NCBI GenBank assembly: GCA_963555705.1
Contig: OY743169.1
Location: 8,184,014-8,248,013 of the forward strand
Direction: 5' to 3'
Origin: Ligustrum vulgare
Taxonomy: Eukaryota > Streptophyta > Magnoliopsida > Lamiales > Oleaceae
DNA: 64,000 bases
The position numbers were made by a program, and so were the translations under genes. Below the pieces are notes generated by a model that was given only the letters and a program-made list of their open reading frames with translations, made no database searches and was not told where the DNA came from. Below, one piece after another: positions 12,150-24,972 of this stretch (positions are counted from its first letter, which is position 1; each line of letters begins with the position of its first letter).

Positions 12150-13649
12150 TTTCTTGTTTCTAAAAGATGGCCTCTTCACTCCCACAGAAGAACCTGTACT
12201 CCCCTCAAATCTCACGCAAGAAACACAAATAACTAATGAGCAGGCAAGTGCAGCTGCAAATTCTGGGCAACTGAAACTCCGTCACTGCATAAAAGGGACA
12301 AAAGCACCCAACTTTATCTTTCGCCACTCATTTTTATTCTCACTAGAATGCATACAAGAATATACGATCACAGAACTGCAAACCAAACGCAAGAAAACAA
12401 GAGCTGAAAAATTGCCTCGACTCTCGAGCCAACAAAATTCAGAAAATTTTTAGAAGCCTTTCTTTCTTTTTCCTCCGCTTTTCTCACAAACATTATTATT
12501 CACATTGACATTGGTGATAATGACCCATTGCCATTACTGTGGAACATAATTCACAACCACCCCGCAATTACACTCAGCCGCCTTTGCTTTAACTCCTACT
12601 GATTTTTCGAGATCTCTTCTTAAACTCGCAAATCTCAAGATCCTTTATCTTTATCTGTTCGTATGTGTAGTACTGATGGGAGACTGAATATACTGATGAA
12701 GTTGTCGCTCTGCTTTTTCTGTATCCAGCAGAAGAGAGAGAAATGTTGGTGTGTGCGTGCTGGCAATTGGGAAGAAGAGAGGGATGGGCCTGTGGGTGGG
12801 GGTCGGGCTGTAGGGGTCCGTGTGTGGGTGTTAACATGGTGAATCAGAGAGAAGTATAATGGCTATATTATCACCACAAAACTTAATTCTTACAATATAT
12901 TTTTAAGTAATTTTTTTATTAACTAAAATAAACATAAAAGAAATTACAAAAATATCTTTTTATTTTTTTTTCACTATTTTTAAATACACCACAATCTTTC
13001 AAATAAATTTATTTTCTTTTCTTCTTTATATTTATGGTGACTATATTGCCACCACAAAATTTATTTTTTACGCCACAATTTAAAATATTTTCTTTATTTA
13101 TAAAAATAGACATAAATAAAATTATCTCACTAAAAATACTTTTTATATACATTACATCTTTCAAATATTCTCTTATCTTCTCTATATTTATTTTTTAAAA
13201 TCATCTTGTTCTTCTTGTTATTTTATATTTTTGCTTTTCAATACCAAGTTAATTAGAATAGATGTTAATACAATAATTTCATATGAGTTTTCAAATAATA
13301 ACATCATGCAAACATTAACATAAATTAAAGTTTAGGACTTTAGGTTAGTGAAATATTTTTATTGTTCAAGGTTACCTATATTTTGATGTCACCCAGAATT
13401 TTGGTTATTTAAATATATTTGATTTTCAATTAAATTTTATATTCGATTTTCGAATTCTATGATTTTTCAATTACATATATTTGCGTGTTCATACTGCATT
13501 CCACCTATCGTGTTCTCAGTTGCATCTAGTATTAAAAAAATAGTGATTCCAATTGCATCTAGTATTTAAAAAAAAATGTATATCAAGTATTTAGAAGCCA
13601 ACCATCTACTATGTTTATATGAAATTGAATATCTTATTGTTTATGTTGA
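12150..13649. other. 5' region of the NPH3-like gene and AT-rich DNA
   Basis: About 12150-12850 precedes the NPH3-like ATG on the minus strand. It is GA-rich on that strand just upstream of the start, as plant leaders often are, and holds a C/A-rich block on the minus strand around 12740-12840. I take it as 5' UTR and promoter, without a TATA box that I can choose. Beyond 12850 the DNA is AT-rich with no gene seen. Confidence 0.45.
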
Positions 13650-14330
13650 CCACAAAATTCGGCTGGACCTTGGACCAACACGTATCAGATCCTCCCTCTT
13701 GAACACGTGAATCTCCTGCGCACTGTGACAACTATCAGTTTGCAAAGGAGGCCGAGGTGGCTCCCGTTTGCACTCCGATGCCAAAGTCAGCGGCCATGTT
13801 TAGCAAATATAATTTGAGTGCGGGAAATATAAGTGCGTAAAAGAGAGAAACGGGAGTGAGAGAAATATATTTAGTTAAGAGTATGAAATTACTAACCCTG
13901 TCCTTGAAGGCAAGTGTGCTCTATTTATAGAAGGATTCGTTGCCCTGGATTGTGATTCATGGCAACCTTTTACACGTGTATTCACCCTAGCTCTTGAAAT
14001 GGAAAATCTTGTTTTTTGACCGTAATCATTGCTACATTTCGTAGGGGATGGGCGCCTGTCACATCTTGGTAAAGACAGTGTCACATCTCTGACTTCATCC
14101 CTGGTCCCATCCTTACATCTGAGGCGCTACCGTAAACACCTCGGCTAAGCGTAAAGCGCCTCTGCTAGACACAAACCAGTTCGGCCAGGGGGGCTCGTGT
14201 GCCTTTCCACCTCGGCCATTAGCCCAAGGAGATATCCTGAACTTTTAATCATGGGCTAAAGTCCATGGGCCCTTATCGGGCCTTCACTGGTGGCCCAATG
14301 TGTCATATTTTGGGTACGATCTCAATAGTT
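13650..14330 (-). repeat. Probable solo LTR
   Basis: This island is more GC-rich than its surroundings. On the minus strand it contains CTATAAATAGAG (13919-13930) followed by a leader-like region, and upstream it has words such as ggcccaatgtgtca (plus strand) and several cctcggc repeats. This looks like the U3-TATA-R arrangement of a Ty3/gypsy-type LTR. No internal coding region, primer site or second LTR is adjacent, so a solo LTR is the best guess. Exact ends and target duplication were not determined. Confidence 0.45.
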
Positions 14331-15104
14331 TCAATTATCCATCAAACATCAATTAAAAAATGTGTAACATGAAAATTTGAACCTAATTAATTGTAATTAA
14401 GGAAACAATGGGTGACAATGATGAGGAAAAAGGGGAGAAATATTGGGAATTTGGGATGATGAGTACACCATAATAATATTTTTTTAAGTTTTATAGGATT
14501 AGGAGTATTATTGTAAAATTATTGTGGTGTATTTATTGAAAATTTAGGAGATTGATGATTGGAATTTGGGAGTCAGGGGAATAGAAAGGTGAATTGTATT
14601 TTCTTGTTAATTTTCTGGAAGCCTGTTTTACCTTATATGTTAAGGTAAATAAGATGTTTTTTTTCTTTATAAGTTCTCCCGGCATAGGTAAGTATAATTT
14701 TGGAAAACAACAAATGATGCCTATGTGTCGATTTTTGGGTCTGATGTTTTTTATTTGAAACCTAAAGTTAGCTTTAGTAATCGTAAATTCTAATGTGTGT
14801 AGCCATGTACAAAAATATTAGATTTTGATGTAAAATCTTACTGGTTCTGCCAGAAAAATAAACAAGAATATTAGATTTTGATGCTGCTTTATGTATTGCA
14901 AAAAAAAATGGAAGAATTGGTTTCTCAATATATTAAAACTTATTTTTGTGGCTTTTAAGGATGGTTTCTGGTGAAACTTAGTTGGTAGGGTAGCCCATAA
15001 TGCTACAAAGCTAAATGATGAAGATACTTACTAAAATTTCATAGTTCTATTCTTAATTATTCATCCGTCAAAACTTAATACTCACTGTTGAATTTTTGTA
15101 CCAG
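14331..15104. other. AT-rich intergenic DNA
   Basis: No gene or clear repeat boundary is seen. The stretch leads into a single captured beta-glucosidase exon that begins after an AG at 15103-15104. Confidence 0.5.
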
Positions 15105-15245
15105 GAACATAGGGACTTGGCAAGAGAAGCCATGAGGAAATCCCTTGTGCTTTTGAAAAATAGTAAAAGCACTAACCAACCATTGCTTCCCCTTCCAAAG
15201 AGACTGGCAGAGATATTAGTTGCCAATGTGAAGGCCGGACAATAG
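15105..15245 (+). pseudogene. GH3 beta-glucosidase exon fragment
   Basis: Starting after an acceptor-like CCAG, the frame reads [20 protein letters not shown], then [21 protein letters not shown] and a TAG stop. This matches the conserved segment of plant glycoside hydrolase family 3 beta-glucosidases/exo-glucanases around the RDLAREA and KSLVLLKN motifs. Only about 47 codons of a roughly 600-residue enzyme are present. The stop comes where the family continues with the conserved Gly-rich loop. No other GH3 exons are nearby, so it is a non-functional fragment. Confidence 0.85.
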
Positions 15246-16339
15246 GAGGACAAGGTCTTCATGGTTAGAGTCATTTGTAATGCCTTTCCTCCATCATATT
15301 AGTCAAGGTCATTTGTAATACCTTATATTTTTTGAATAAAAATCTAAGGCTGCATTAACATTTATATCTACACAGATAATAGAAAAACTATTGGGACTAT
15401 ATTCTACATTCTTTACTTTGTGAGTGGGATTGGTTGGGGCAGGACTTACACTTTAAACTTTTGAGTCTTTCTTTAGGATAGGTGTTTTTAAATCAATATT
15501 TTAATGTTGGTTTAGACTTCGAAAATTTCAAAATCTGATAGAATTCCAAACAGGGACAGTAACAGAAACGTTTATCAAGATATTATGTATCTATAATGAT
15601 AAAATATGTGGTTGGAAAATTGAATAGAATTAATAATATTATTTTAACTTAATTGACCAAAAATTCTTTAGCTCCTATTTGGATGAGATTAAAATTAGAA
15701 TGATAACAGATTCTGATAAAAAATGATAAGATATGGTTGAAAAATTGTAGATCACACGGAATATATGGTTGAGAGAGACCGTTCACTTTGACTTTGATTA
15801 AATACAAATTTTAATTGTTACAAATAAGGGAATTAATGGTAATTGTAAAAATGTGTATCGAGAAATATGGACTTTGAAAAAAAAAAAAATTATTGTTAGA
15901 AAAAATAATGTATTATAATTCAGAATTAAATAAGTATAATTATCAATTCAAATTTATAAAAAACGAACTTAGTTTTGATAGTTATGTTTGGGCAAAATAA
16001 TATGCTACTGATTGAAATGTTATTTTCATATTACAGTTAGTACACTTGGTACATTTATTTTACAAATTTAGTGAAATTGTCAATTGATAGAAGTTAATTT
16101 GGTCAAATATAATATTTGTTTTATTTGAAATGATTATACATTTATTTGCAAGTATGTATACTTATTAATAATTTTTTTACAATGTTTATTGAATTATAAC
16201 ATTTGTTTTATTTGAAATAATTATACATTTATTTGCAATTATGTATACTTATTAAATCATTTTGTTACACTGTTTATTGAATTATAACATTATTATGTTC
16301 TATAAACAAGACTCAAGGTCAATCTCTATCTCGTGTTGG
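15246..16339. other. AT-rich DNA between two captured gene fragments
   Basis: No coding signal is seen. Words near 16185-16225 repeat those near 16105-16150 (aacatttgttttatttgaaat, acatttatttgcaa), a short local duplication of about 95 bp. Confidence 0.55.
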
Positions 16340-16674
16340 ACTTTATCTTTACATTTACCGATCTTCGCACGGGCAACAAGGTAATGGCGCCTCGAGTTCA
16401 TCTGAGACACCTAGCCCAATTCTTAGGATGCCCATTTTCAATTGGTGAAGAAGAAACGGGTATGGTGGAAGCAATCTTGAAACTATGCAGCTTTGATAAT
16501 TTAAGCAAGTTGGAAATCAACATGACTGGCAAGTTAGCAATTGGCGTGAAGAATAAAGCATTCTTTCGTCGAGGTGAGATTGGAGATTGGAAGAATTTTC
16601 TATCCATAAACAAGGTGAAGAGAATAGATCAAACTATTGAGCAAAAATTCAATGGAGCTGGATTAGTATTTTGA
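16340..16674 (+). pseudogene. Cytosolic sulfotransferase 3' fragment
   Basis: The frame encodes LRHLAQFLGCPFSIGEEETG, then KLCSFDNLSKLEINMTGK, then FFRRGEIGDWKNFL, and ends NGAGLVF. This is the C-terminal third of a plant cytosolic sulfotransferase (SOT; flavonoid or brassinosteroid type). The RxGxxGDWKN segment is the family's conserved 3'-phosphoadenosine-5'-phosphosulfate binding element. The N-terminal two thirds, including the 5'-phosphosulfate loop, are missing, and the first residues (FTFTDLRTGNKV) fit the family only loosely. It is a truncated copy with an open frame, most likely non-functional. Confidence 0.88.
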
Positions 16675-17914
16675 AAATAATAATTGGTTGTCAATAAATT
16701 ATCATTTTTGTGGTCTTTTGCTCTTGGGATTTGAAGCCTGCCCGAATTCTAAACTTGTGGATTACTAAGTGTTTTTCTTCAGTGTAAGATTGATCGATCG
16801 CGTCTTTCATGCTTCATTTTTTTCTTTATGGGTAAAACTTAAAAGTTTGTGTGTAGCCCTGCTTTGTGTTTAATTAATTGCAATATTATATTTAAATATA
16901 TAAGAACTGAGAACTTCAAATTAGATCCCCTTTTTCCATAACACTTTGATTCTTTTTCCTAATGATTTTTCAAAAATCGCAGCCTAGATTTCAAAAAAAG
17001 TACAGAATATATTTCCGTGCTAAATTTTTTGCTCATCGACCCTTTTTTTGCTTGAGTGAAAACGAACTAATACTTTTGAAATATTAACATTATGTTTATC
17101 CCAATGAATTTTCACATATTGATTTCCAGATTTTTCACTTGCTAAGTACATTTACTTCAAACAAACATAATGATAGTATCATCCATGTATCGCACGGGTA
17201 TATACTAGTTTCCCCTAAAACTGGATTATTTCTCCCTCTTCACTATGCACCATTTGATTAAAAACACTAGTATTGCACTTATAATGTTTCAGCCTGGCTG
17301 GCTTGGATTGTTTTGGGCATATTATAAAACGAAACCCAGTTTACCCATTCTCGTGAATAAAATTTATGGAATCCGCGGCAGGGTCATTTGAAACTATAAA
17401 ATTCGTTATGCTCGTCAACTTTGGTTTGGAGGATTCAAGGTCGAAGCTCAATGGGGTAGTCACGTTATCACTAGGGGCTTGGCCTTTTTTTATTGTTCCG
17501 TGATCCAACACTAGAAAGCCGACAAAATTATTTTATATATATATAACTTTATGTGGCGAAATTTATTTTTCATTTATTATGTTTAGCTAAAAACAGGATT
17601 TTAAATACACAATTTCGTTAAAGTTGGTCCTCCTATTTTGTTTGCGGCACAGATTCTTCATTTTCTAATTATATCAATTTAGTCCTCGAATTTCGAAATT
17701 TTTTGAAAAAATTGGATTGGAATTGGAATGAGTTTCAAAATTCCAAAAATTCTGAAATTTGGATCTAAATATTTTCGAAGTATTCTGAACATATTCCAAT
17801 CTGAAAATTCTGATTTTTTTTTTTTGAATAAATTCTGAATTTTGTTTATTTGCATTAGAATTAATAATATAAAATCTAAAAAATAAGAGATTTAATATAT
17901 ATATATATCGTGAA
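16675..17914. other. AT-rich DNA with a Helitron-like end
   Basis: No gene is seen. A Helitron-like 3' end lies at 17186-17209. The remainder is AT-rich, with an AT microsatellite near 17532-17545. Confidence 0.55.
17186..17209 (+). mobile_element. Helitron-like 3' terminus
   Basis: The sequence gtatcgcacgggtatatact leads to CTAG followed by T, closely resembling the common dicot Helitron ending. The usual hairpin is decayed: CCATG at 17181-17185 can pair only imperfectly with CACGG. The GH3 and sulfotransferase fragments lie upstream on the same strand, which would fit gene capture. The 5' end was not located. Confidence 0.4.
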
Positions 17915-18947
17915 ATCGCAAATCAAACCTAACTCGTTGATTTGAAATCTTTTGTTTGAAACCGCATGGACTCGTTGTTTTATTTTCCTCAAATCGAACC
18001 AAACATTTCAAAATGGTTTGGTTTAGATTTTGATTTTCAAAAACCGCAAAAAACCAAACCAAACCGTTTTTTTTAATTAAAAAATTAATTTTATTAATTT
18101 GAAATTACTTTCCACCAAAAATAAAATTCTCATTTATATCTTTTCTTGTTTATATATTTTTTCGTTTTCATTGCATTGTGATGATCTCATAAAAGAATAC
18201 TAGTGTTTGAAGTTGAGAATTTTGTTTCTTCTTTACATATGAATAAATTTCAGTAGTCATCTAACGTGAATTTCCTATGATATTCCTGCAGTCCTAATTA
18301 ATTGTTTAGCAACCTTAATCTCTCGATAAAGGATTTTCACAAAGTCTTGTAAGCCGTCTAAATCACAATGCCCTTCCTACTCAACTTTCGTAAGAGATGA
18401 ATGATGCAATCTAGGTAAGATTAGAGTTCTTGAAAACTCATCTCCTTAATGAGGACATTATTAGGAGTAATTGATACCTCAATGATGACCTCTATAATCT
18501 GAGAAATAAGTTCGATTATTGGACCAAAAGACGGATTATTTACGACATCTATTACTATTTTCTTAATAACTAATAATGTACTTTATGAAAAATAATCAAT
18601 TACAATTAGATGTATATGTATGTGTCTGGTGCATTTAGAGCTATGTTATCACCTGCAATTGTAATGAGGTAAACAAAGAATCAAATAATGTTACCATATA
18701 TTAGCTTATTTTAATTTATTTTAGCATTATATATTTAGAAATACGAATTAGTTTGACATCTAAAATATGTTATATTATGTCGATAAGTAAACCGCGGATT
18801 AAAATCGAACCAACCCGCAAAAAATGGTTTGGTTTGGTTTGTAAAATGGAATGGTTTGGTTTGGTTTGAAAAAATGTCAAATCGCTTAAAATGGCTTGAT
18901 TTGAAAATATGTCACAAACCGCCTAAATCGGACCGCGTTCACCCCTA
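17915..18947. mobile_element. hAT-like non-autonomous remnant
   Basis: The interior carries repeated aaaccaaacc and ggtttggtttg words near both margins. The right end reads ccgcgttcacccct, the complement of the TAGGGGTGAACGC-type hAT terminus seen in two better copies in this window. The left terminus is eroded and no 8-bp duplication was found, so the left limit is approximate. Confidence 0.5.
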
Positions 18948-19532
18948 CCAAAAAAGTTCTAAATCAAAAGTTCAAAGTGTGTCATCAGTTGTGGTATCAC
19001 AAAGTTTGTTTTATTTATTCACTGTTTGTACGATCATCAAGTTTGGATTTCGGAGCATGACACTATTTGTTTACTAGAAACTAAATTTTTGAAGTAAAAA
19101 TGTTAGATCTACATGGAGTTATAGGATGAAAAGTTGAAGAATTGTAGCATTGTTATCCTTGTCAACTTTTTATTATATTGGATCGTGATAAAAATTTTTT
19201 ATGTCAAATCTATTTATAGATGTTTTTTTGTTATCTTTTAAGATTTATAACTTTAATTATAGTTTTTGAGTGGTTGAAATACCAAACTCATTTAATTTCA
19301 AACATTCAATTAATCGAATTTCTTTTTCATATACTTAAAATTATTGTAAATCTTGATAAAATATTAAACATTGGAAATTTCCAAAATTTTCAAATTTCGG
19401 TTTGTAATGAAGTTTGTGTATTCCAAAAAAATTTGGAATGAAATTTGAAATGATATTTTGATTCCGAAATTATTTTGGAACGAAATTTGGAACACCTATT
19501 TTTAATCCGTTCCGTCCAAAAAACACCTCTAA

Positions 19533-20285
19533 GAGCAACTCCAATGCACTCAGTCAATTGGGTAAAAAGAAGTGACACGTCAGCAAATAGATTGAATTAG
19601 TTAAAAATGTCTCTCCAATGCACTCCGTCAATTACAATGTCAAGCTGATGTGACTAGAAAAAAATTGACAATGTCAAGTGCTCCGTCTGCAAATTGACGT
19701 TCCATCAAACCTGATGAGTCATCATTTATTTTTATTTAATAATTATTTTAATACTAAATAAAGGGTGGACGGTTCTGCACATTTAATTAATTATTCTCCA
19801 AGAATTCAGTCAACTAATTTATTTCACGTACATTTTATCACATCTTAAAACTAAACAATCAAACAAATTCAAGTCTATGCACATATAGAAAATTTTACCA
19901 AAAAAAAAAAAAAAAAAAAAACTACATTCATTCATCTAGTCCTCTATTCATACTCATTTAAAAAATGGATGAAATGTATGCCTATAAAAGCTCACCTACG
20001 AATTCTAAAAAAAACAAAATAAAAGTTCACCTACGACTTTCCAAGCTGGGGAGGAGATGTCGATATAAAAAATTAGTTGGAGATAGGAATACGTTAGATA
20101 ATTGTTTAAATCAATTATTAATTTAAAATTGATAAAAATGCCACGTAATCAATATTTTTGAAAAGTCGACCTCACCATTAGAGAGCAAATTTTAATCGAC
20201 TCTATCAAATTATCCACGTTCTCTGGACCTTCGTCTATTTAATTGCCACATCAATCACAATTGACAGAGTGTATTGCAGATTCTC
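19533..20285. mobile_element. PIF/Harbinger-type MITE (753 bp)
   Basis: The left end GAGCAACTCCAATGCACTC matches the reverse complement of the right end (GAGAATCTGCAATACACTC) at 15 of 19 positions. TAA flanks both ends (19530-19532 and 20286-20288), the 3-bp target duplication of this superfamily. There is no coding capacity. An A-run lies at about 19900-19920. Confidence 0.7.
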
Positions 20286-20414
20286 TAAGTATGACATATC
20301 CTTTAAAAATTAATACTTTTTCTATGGAACTTGTCATTCAAGTTTGATTTTCTTTTTTACACATTATGTCTTATGAAAAATAAAAACCTCAAATCTAATT
20401 CCGATGATCATATT

Positions 20415-21546
20415 TAGGGCTGTACAACGAAACTGTCAAAACGTCAAACTGAAATAAATTCGCAATTTCGAAACCGTTGGTTTGGATCCACGCGGACCCG
20501 TCAACGTTTCGGGTTTGACCCAAATCAAACCGCTTTTAAATGGTTTGGTTTTGGTTTCATTTTTCAAAACCCGGTTTCAAACCGCCAACCCGCTAAACAA
20601 TTACAATTAAAATTTAATTTTTTTAATTACAAAAAAAAATACATAATTTTTTACTACTTTTATTTTCAATTTACACTTCACTTCAAATTTTTATACACAT
20701 CGTTGTCTTAATTTTCCCCCAGCTCCAACCTACCCCAAGGCCCAAACAAACCAAGCGCAACAAAATGAAATAATCCGATAAACTTAGTCACTTAGTTGCT
20801 TCTCGCCCAGAAGCATCAAATTAGTTCCTCCACTTCCACAATCAAGACTTCAAGGCTTGCCCTAACTAGTTCATTGACCTTTTCTTTTGCTGCGGTGCGA
20901 GCTGCGCTCCTTGGTCCTCGTCGCGCCGTCTGTCTACAATGGAAATTAACATCATTCACGACGTCTTCCAGCCAGTATTTTACTATTTTTCAATTGTTTA
21001 GAGTTTGAAGCCGTCTGTGTTCTGTTTGCACTTCGCACTTCGGTCTGGCCTTTTTTTTTATATTATATAATGTCAAAGGAAGTTACCATTAGGCAAAACA
21101 TTTTAGAATTGTATTGGAAGCTGCTTATTGTGTATCTATTTTGAAATTAATAAATCTATTTTGTAATGTTGTGATCACTAGTTTGTGCTTTTGTGTTATC
21201 TATTAGGTTTTTTTTGATATTATTGTAATCATTTACTTGTGTTTGTGCATTTTCCTTTGTATCTATCTTAGAAGTTGTTTACATATATGTTTTAATTTTG
21301 TTAGTCTTATAACATCTATTCGTAATGTCTTTGGGTTATTTGCAATTAATTTTGATGTTTTCATTTAAAATTCTATTTCAATAGTTATTTTAACTCAATC
21401 TACATATATTAGTTTAGTTTCGTTTGCAAATAGCACAAAATCGTAAAAAAATGGTTTGGATTGGGTTGGAAAAAGTCAAACCACTTTAAACGATTTAATT
21501 TAAAAAATTATCAAAAATCGCTCAAACCAAACTGTTTACACCCCTA
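20415..21546. mobile_element. hAT-type non-autonomous element (1132 bp)
   Basis: The element starts TAGGGCTGTACAACG and ends with the complement of TAGGGGTGTAAACAG. The 8-bp sequence ATCATATT is duplicated exactly at 20407-20414 and 21547-21554, the hallmark of hAT insertion. Subterminal ggtttggttt / aaaccaaac words lie near both ends. No transposase frame is present. Confidence 0.85.
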
Positions 21547-22965
21547 ATCATATTTACTTAAATATTTAGATATTATAGCTTCATGGCAAATATTATGTAT
21601 ACCAACAGAATGGATTTAGGGTCCGTTAGTATGATTCTTGTGAAAAGTAAAAAGCTGGTTTTTGATTAAAAACTTGCTTTGAATATTTTTAGATAATTTT
21701 TTAAAAGTGTTTTATCTTAACTAAAATATCTTTTTGAAGAAAGTTGATTTAACGTAGTTTTATCAAGCGACTAAATTTAGCCTATGTTTGGTAAGCATGT
21801 TTTTAACATTTCAATTCCCCAAAACACTTTTTAATCATATATATTTTTTCTCTTCACTTTTTAATCACATATTTTACAAAAAAAACATATTTTTAATCAC
21901 AAAAAAATTTAACGAACAGATGCATAGCTACGTGTTCTATTAGTAGGGGACCTCACATGGATTTCGGCTCTTAGAATCTTTTGTACCACTACCAGCCTAA
22001 CCATCTTACTAATTTTTCTCTCTATTTGACCCACCCAATCAACCTATTATTTTTAGGATCCGTTTAATTGCGATGATGAAATTTTGATGGGAAAAAAATG
22101 AATTTCAGGGGATCGATTTTTGATAACTTATTTTCTTAGAAATTGAAAATTTTGCGATGATGAAATTTGGATGAAAAGAAAACAAATTCCTTATTTTTGC
22201 ATTTGATTGATAATATCTTTCATATAATTTGATTGGTGAAAAATGTCATTTCATAATAAATTATTTAATAAATAAATAATATGAAAATAGATGAAAGTGG
22301 TGAAATTCAAGTTAAATTGTAAGAATTACAAAGTTGAAAGACTAAATTGTAACTATTTAAAAGTTGAATCGAATCAAATAATGAAGATTAAGTTAGATTA
22401 CAAACCAATTAGACACAATTGAAAGTTGAGTGATCAAGTTTGGAAGAAAATAAAATAAAATCAAGTTAATCAGAAAGTTAGGGACCAAAATGTAAGAAAA
22501 TAAAGTTAATTTTTGCTAAGAAAATGGATTCCCACCACTTTGACAATAATCCAAATCCCTTCAAAACAAGAAATTGAGCTTGATGTGACCTAAATGAGTA
22601 GGGGTGGGCATTAATCCACCAAACCCGCTAAAATCGCTCAATTCAACTCGATCGATTTGGGTCGCTTTTTGATGAAAATTGGATTGGATTGGGTTCTACA
22701 AAAAAAAATTGATCGGGTTGAGTTGTGGGTTGGGTGAAAAATCGAACCCAACCCAACCAAACCCAAACTAACAAAATATTTTAAAAAATATGACCATTTA
22801 AATTTCAAGAATCTTAAGCACGTTTTATAATTTGGATTAAATTCAAATATTGTTTGAACATATTTTAGTTTTATTAACAAGTATTCAATTTATTAGCAAG
22901 CTAACTGAAACATTCAAATGCATTTATTGATCCATGTTTTCTTGGTTGAACAACTTTATAAAAAA
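21547..22965. other. AT-rich intergenic DNA with a hAT-like end
   Basis: No gene is seen. At 22599 the sequence TAGGGGTGGGCA starts a stretch (to about 22790) with cgaacccaacccaacc-type words, resembling another hAT terminus without a matched partner. The rest is AT-rich. Confidence 0.5.
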
Positions 22966-23626
22966 CTAGTAGTAAGCACTTGCTTCGCACATCTTTTGTA
23001 AATGATGAATGGTAATGCAAAATTAATAAATAGAGCATATTTTTTAAATAAAAAAAATATAAGTTTAAACAAAAATTAGTTTTGAAATTATTTATTTATA
23101 TTCTTAATTAAAATATAATTATTTTTTCCTTATGAATTAATTAATGGTTTTAATAAAAATTTAAGAGTGTTATTGACAAAAGAAAAAAATATCTAAATGT
23201 ATTGTAAATTAAAATAATAACTAATGATATTTAATGAAAATAAATTATATTTTAAATGTAATATCAAAGCTTTTCCACTCGTTCACACTTTTATTGTTGT
23301 AGATGTAGATTAAATTAAATAAATGAAAAATATAATAATATGAGAATAATAATATGAAATTATATTACAACATTGTAAATTATTAGATAGTAAATTAATT
23401 TAATACTAAATAATGAGAAAATATAATAATATGAAATTATATTATAATTTTGTAAATTGTTATACAATAAATGTGTAAGGATAAAATGAGTATATAACTA
23501 AATATATGATGGTATCCTAAATAATTAATTGGGAGAATGATTTAATTGGTATAAAGGAAAAAAAGAGAGGGTAAAATTGGAATGTGAAAGATTCTTCAAT
23601 ATCCATACTTTCTAAAGTAGTGTAGA
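22966..23626 (-). mobile_element. Short non-autonomous Helitron (661 bp)
   Basis: Read on the minus strand, it begins TCTACACTACTTTAGAAAG, preceded by a host A, and ends with ACTACTAG followed by a host T. These are the expected Helitron 5' TC and 3' CTRR ends between A and T. A small TGC-GAA-GCA hairpin lies about 15 bases before the 3' end. The interior is AT-rich and non-coding. Confidence 0.65.
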
Positions 23627-24915
23627 TATATGTAGAAGTGTAGATAAAATCGAACAAACAATTCAAACATGAAACAACGATAATTAGGTTTCAAATTGTT
23701 GAACGTTTATAACACTAGCAGTTTTGTTATTTATTTATTTATTTTTGTTTATCTATATTTGTGCACGGTTCTTCATCGAACTACTTTATTTAAAAGTTTA
23801 AATTGTTGAAAAAAAAAATCTTTAACTAATTAAACTATTATATCTTGAACAAGTTTCCGCGGACCAAATGCTAACTCAAATTCAAGTTTTTACTTGAGAT
23901 ACTATTCAGGTGAAGGTCTTCACCTAAATAAAATGTATCTATTTATATCTCAAAAGGGAATCTATCAAACTAGATAAGAGCATTTTCAATCCTCAACACC
24001 TTCTAAAAAGATGATCTAACAATAGAGAGAAAATAGGCGAGGCTAAAGAGCATTGAAGAAAGAAAGAGAGGAAAAAATAGAGAAGATAGATAGACACAAA
24101 ATTGCAGCATTTATTTTTTAATGTATTTAGCACACCGTCTACAAATAAACATTATGTTAGACATCTTTTTACAGTAAAAGCTATTACGTCATTTTTGTCC
24201 TCCCAACTCATCATAACGTCAACTAGACATTCAAAATAGAAGTTCTATTAAAGATGCTCTAAAATACTACTGAATACACTTTTACACGAATATCTTGTAC
24301 ATTGAATGCACGTACTAAATAAATGTTGTCTAAAGAAAAATTTAAAATGCATGATACTAAAGTAAGGATATGGTGCCCTTGCCCACCATAATTTTTTTAA
24401 AAACTTTTTGTACCACATGACAATCTCACGTTCACGATGAGCAGACCATATCCGACCTCTATATCTTTAAGTCAAGTGACCTCAAAAAGTGAGGCTATGA
24501 GGAGACAATGTATCAAATTAGGCGTGGGCATAGACCCATCATAAATTAATCATGATGGAGATAATGGGTTCAATATCTTGATGGTGGTCAATAGAATGTG
24601 GTGGTGGGGATCGAGTATAATTAAGAGGGTCTATGAAAACGTTCAATTTTACGTTAAAGCAATTGGGGGATTGAAATGAACTTAGAATTTGACAATATGA
24701 TTATTGATTGATTTCTTTTATCAGTTTTGCTACAGTCACAATTATGGTCACAATGAGGGTCACAATTTACATACGTGGCGTAATCTTCTCTTTTCACACA
24801 TCATATCATCTTTTAAATCAATAACAATAATACCTCCACATCATTAAATTGTCATCTACATTGTCAAATGAATTGTACACTTAGATTAATTCTTCTTTCA
24901 TTTACTTGATTGTGT
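23627..24915. other. AT-rich intergenic DNA
   Basis: It contains one small MITE (23978-24259). At 24736-24770 there are three TCACAA words in a row, the same motif as the arrays at 32.8-37.2 kb. No gene is seen. Confidence 0.55.
23978..24259. mobile_element. PIF/Harbinger-type MITE (282 bp)
   Basis: The left end GAGCATTTTCAAT and the complement of the right end GAGCATCTTTAAT match at 11 of 13 positions. TAA is present at both flanks (23975-23977 and 24260-24262). There is no coding content. Confidence 0.7.
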
Positions 24916-24924
24916 TTAAACTTA

Positions 24925-24972
24925 CAATTATGCTGGGTGTACAATTCTTCTTCACAACGAATTTGACAATTT
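24925..24972 (+). repeat. Left terminal inverted repeat of the MULE
   Basis: 48 bp matching the right end in inverted orientation with five mismatches, four of them clustered at positions 22-26. It abuts the TTAAACTTA target duplication. Confidence 0.9.

Noticed and set aside
12154..12453. Plus-strand ORF of 99 aa overlapping the NPH3 exon 1 region
   Set aside because: It overlaps the leader of the minus-strand gene, begins inside it and has no recognisable domain.
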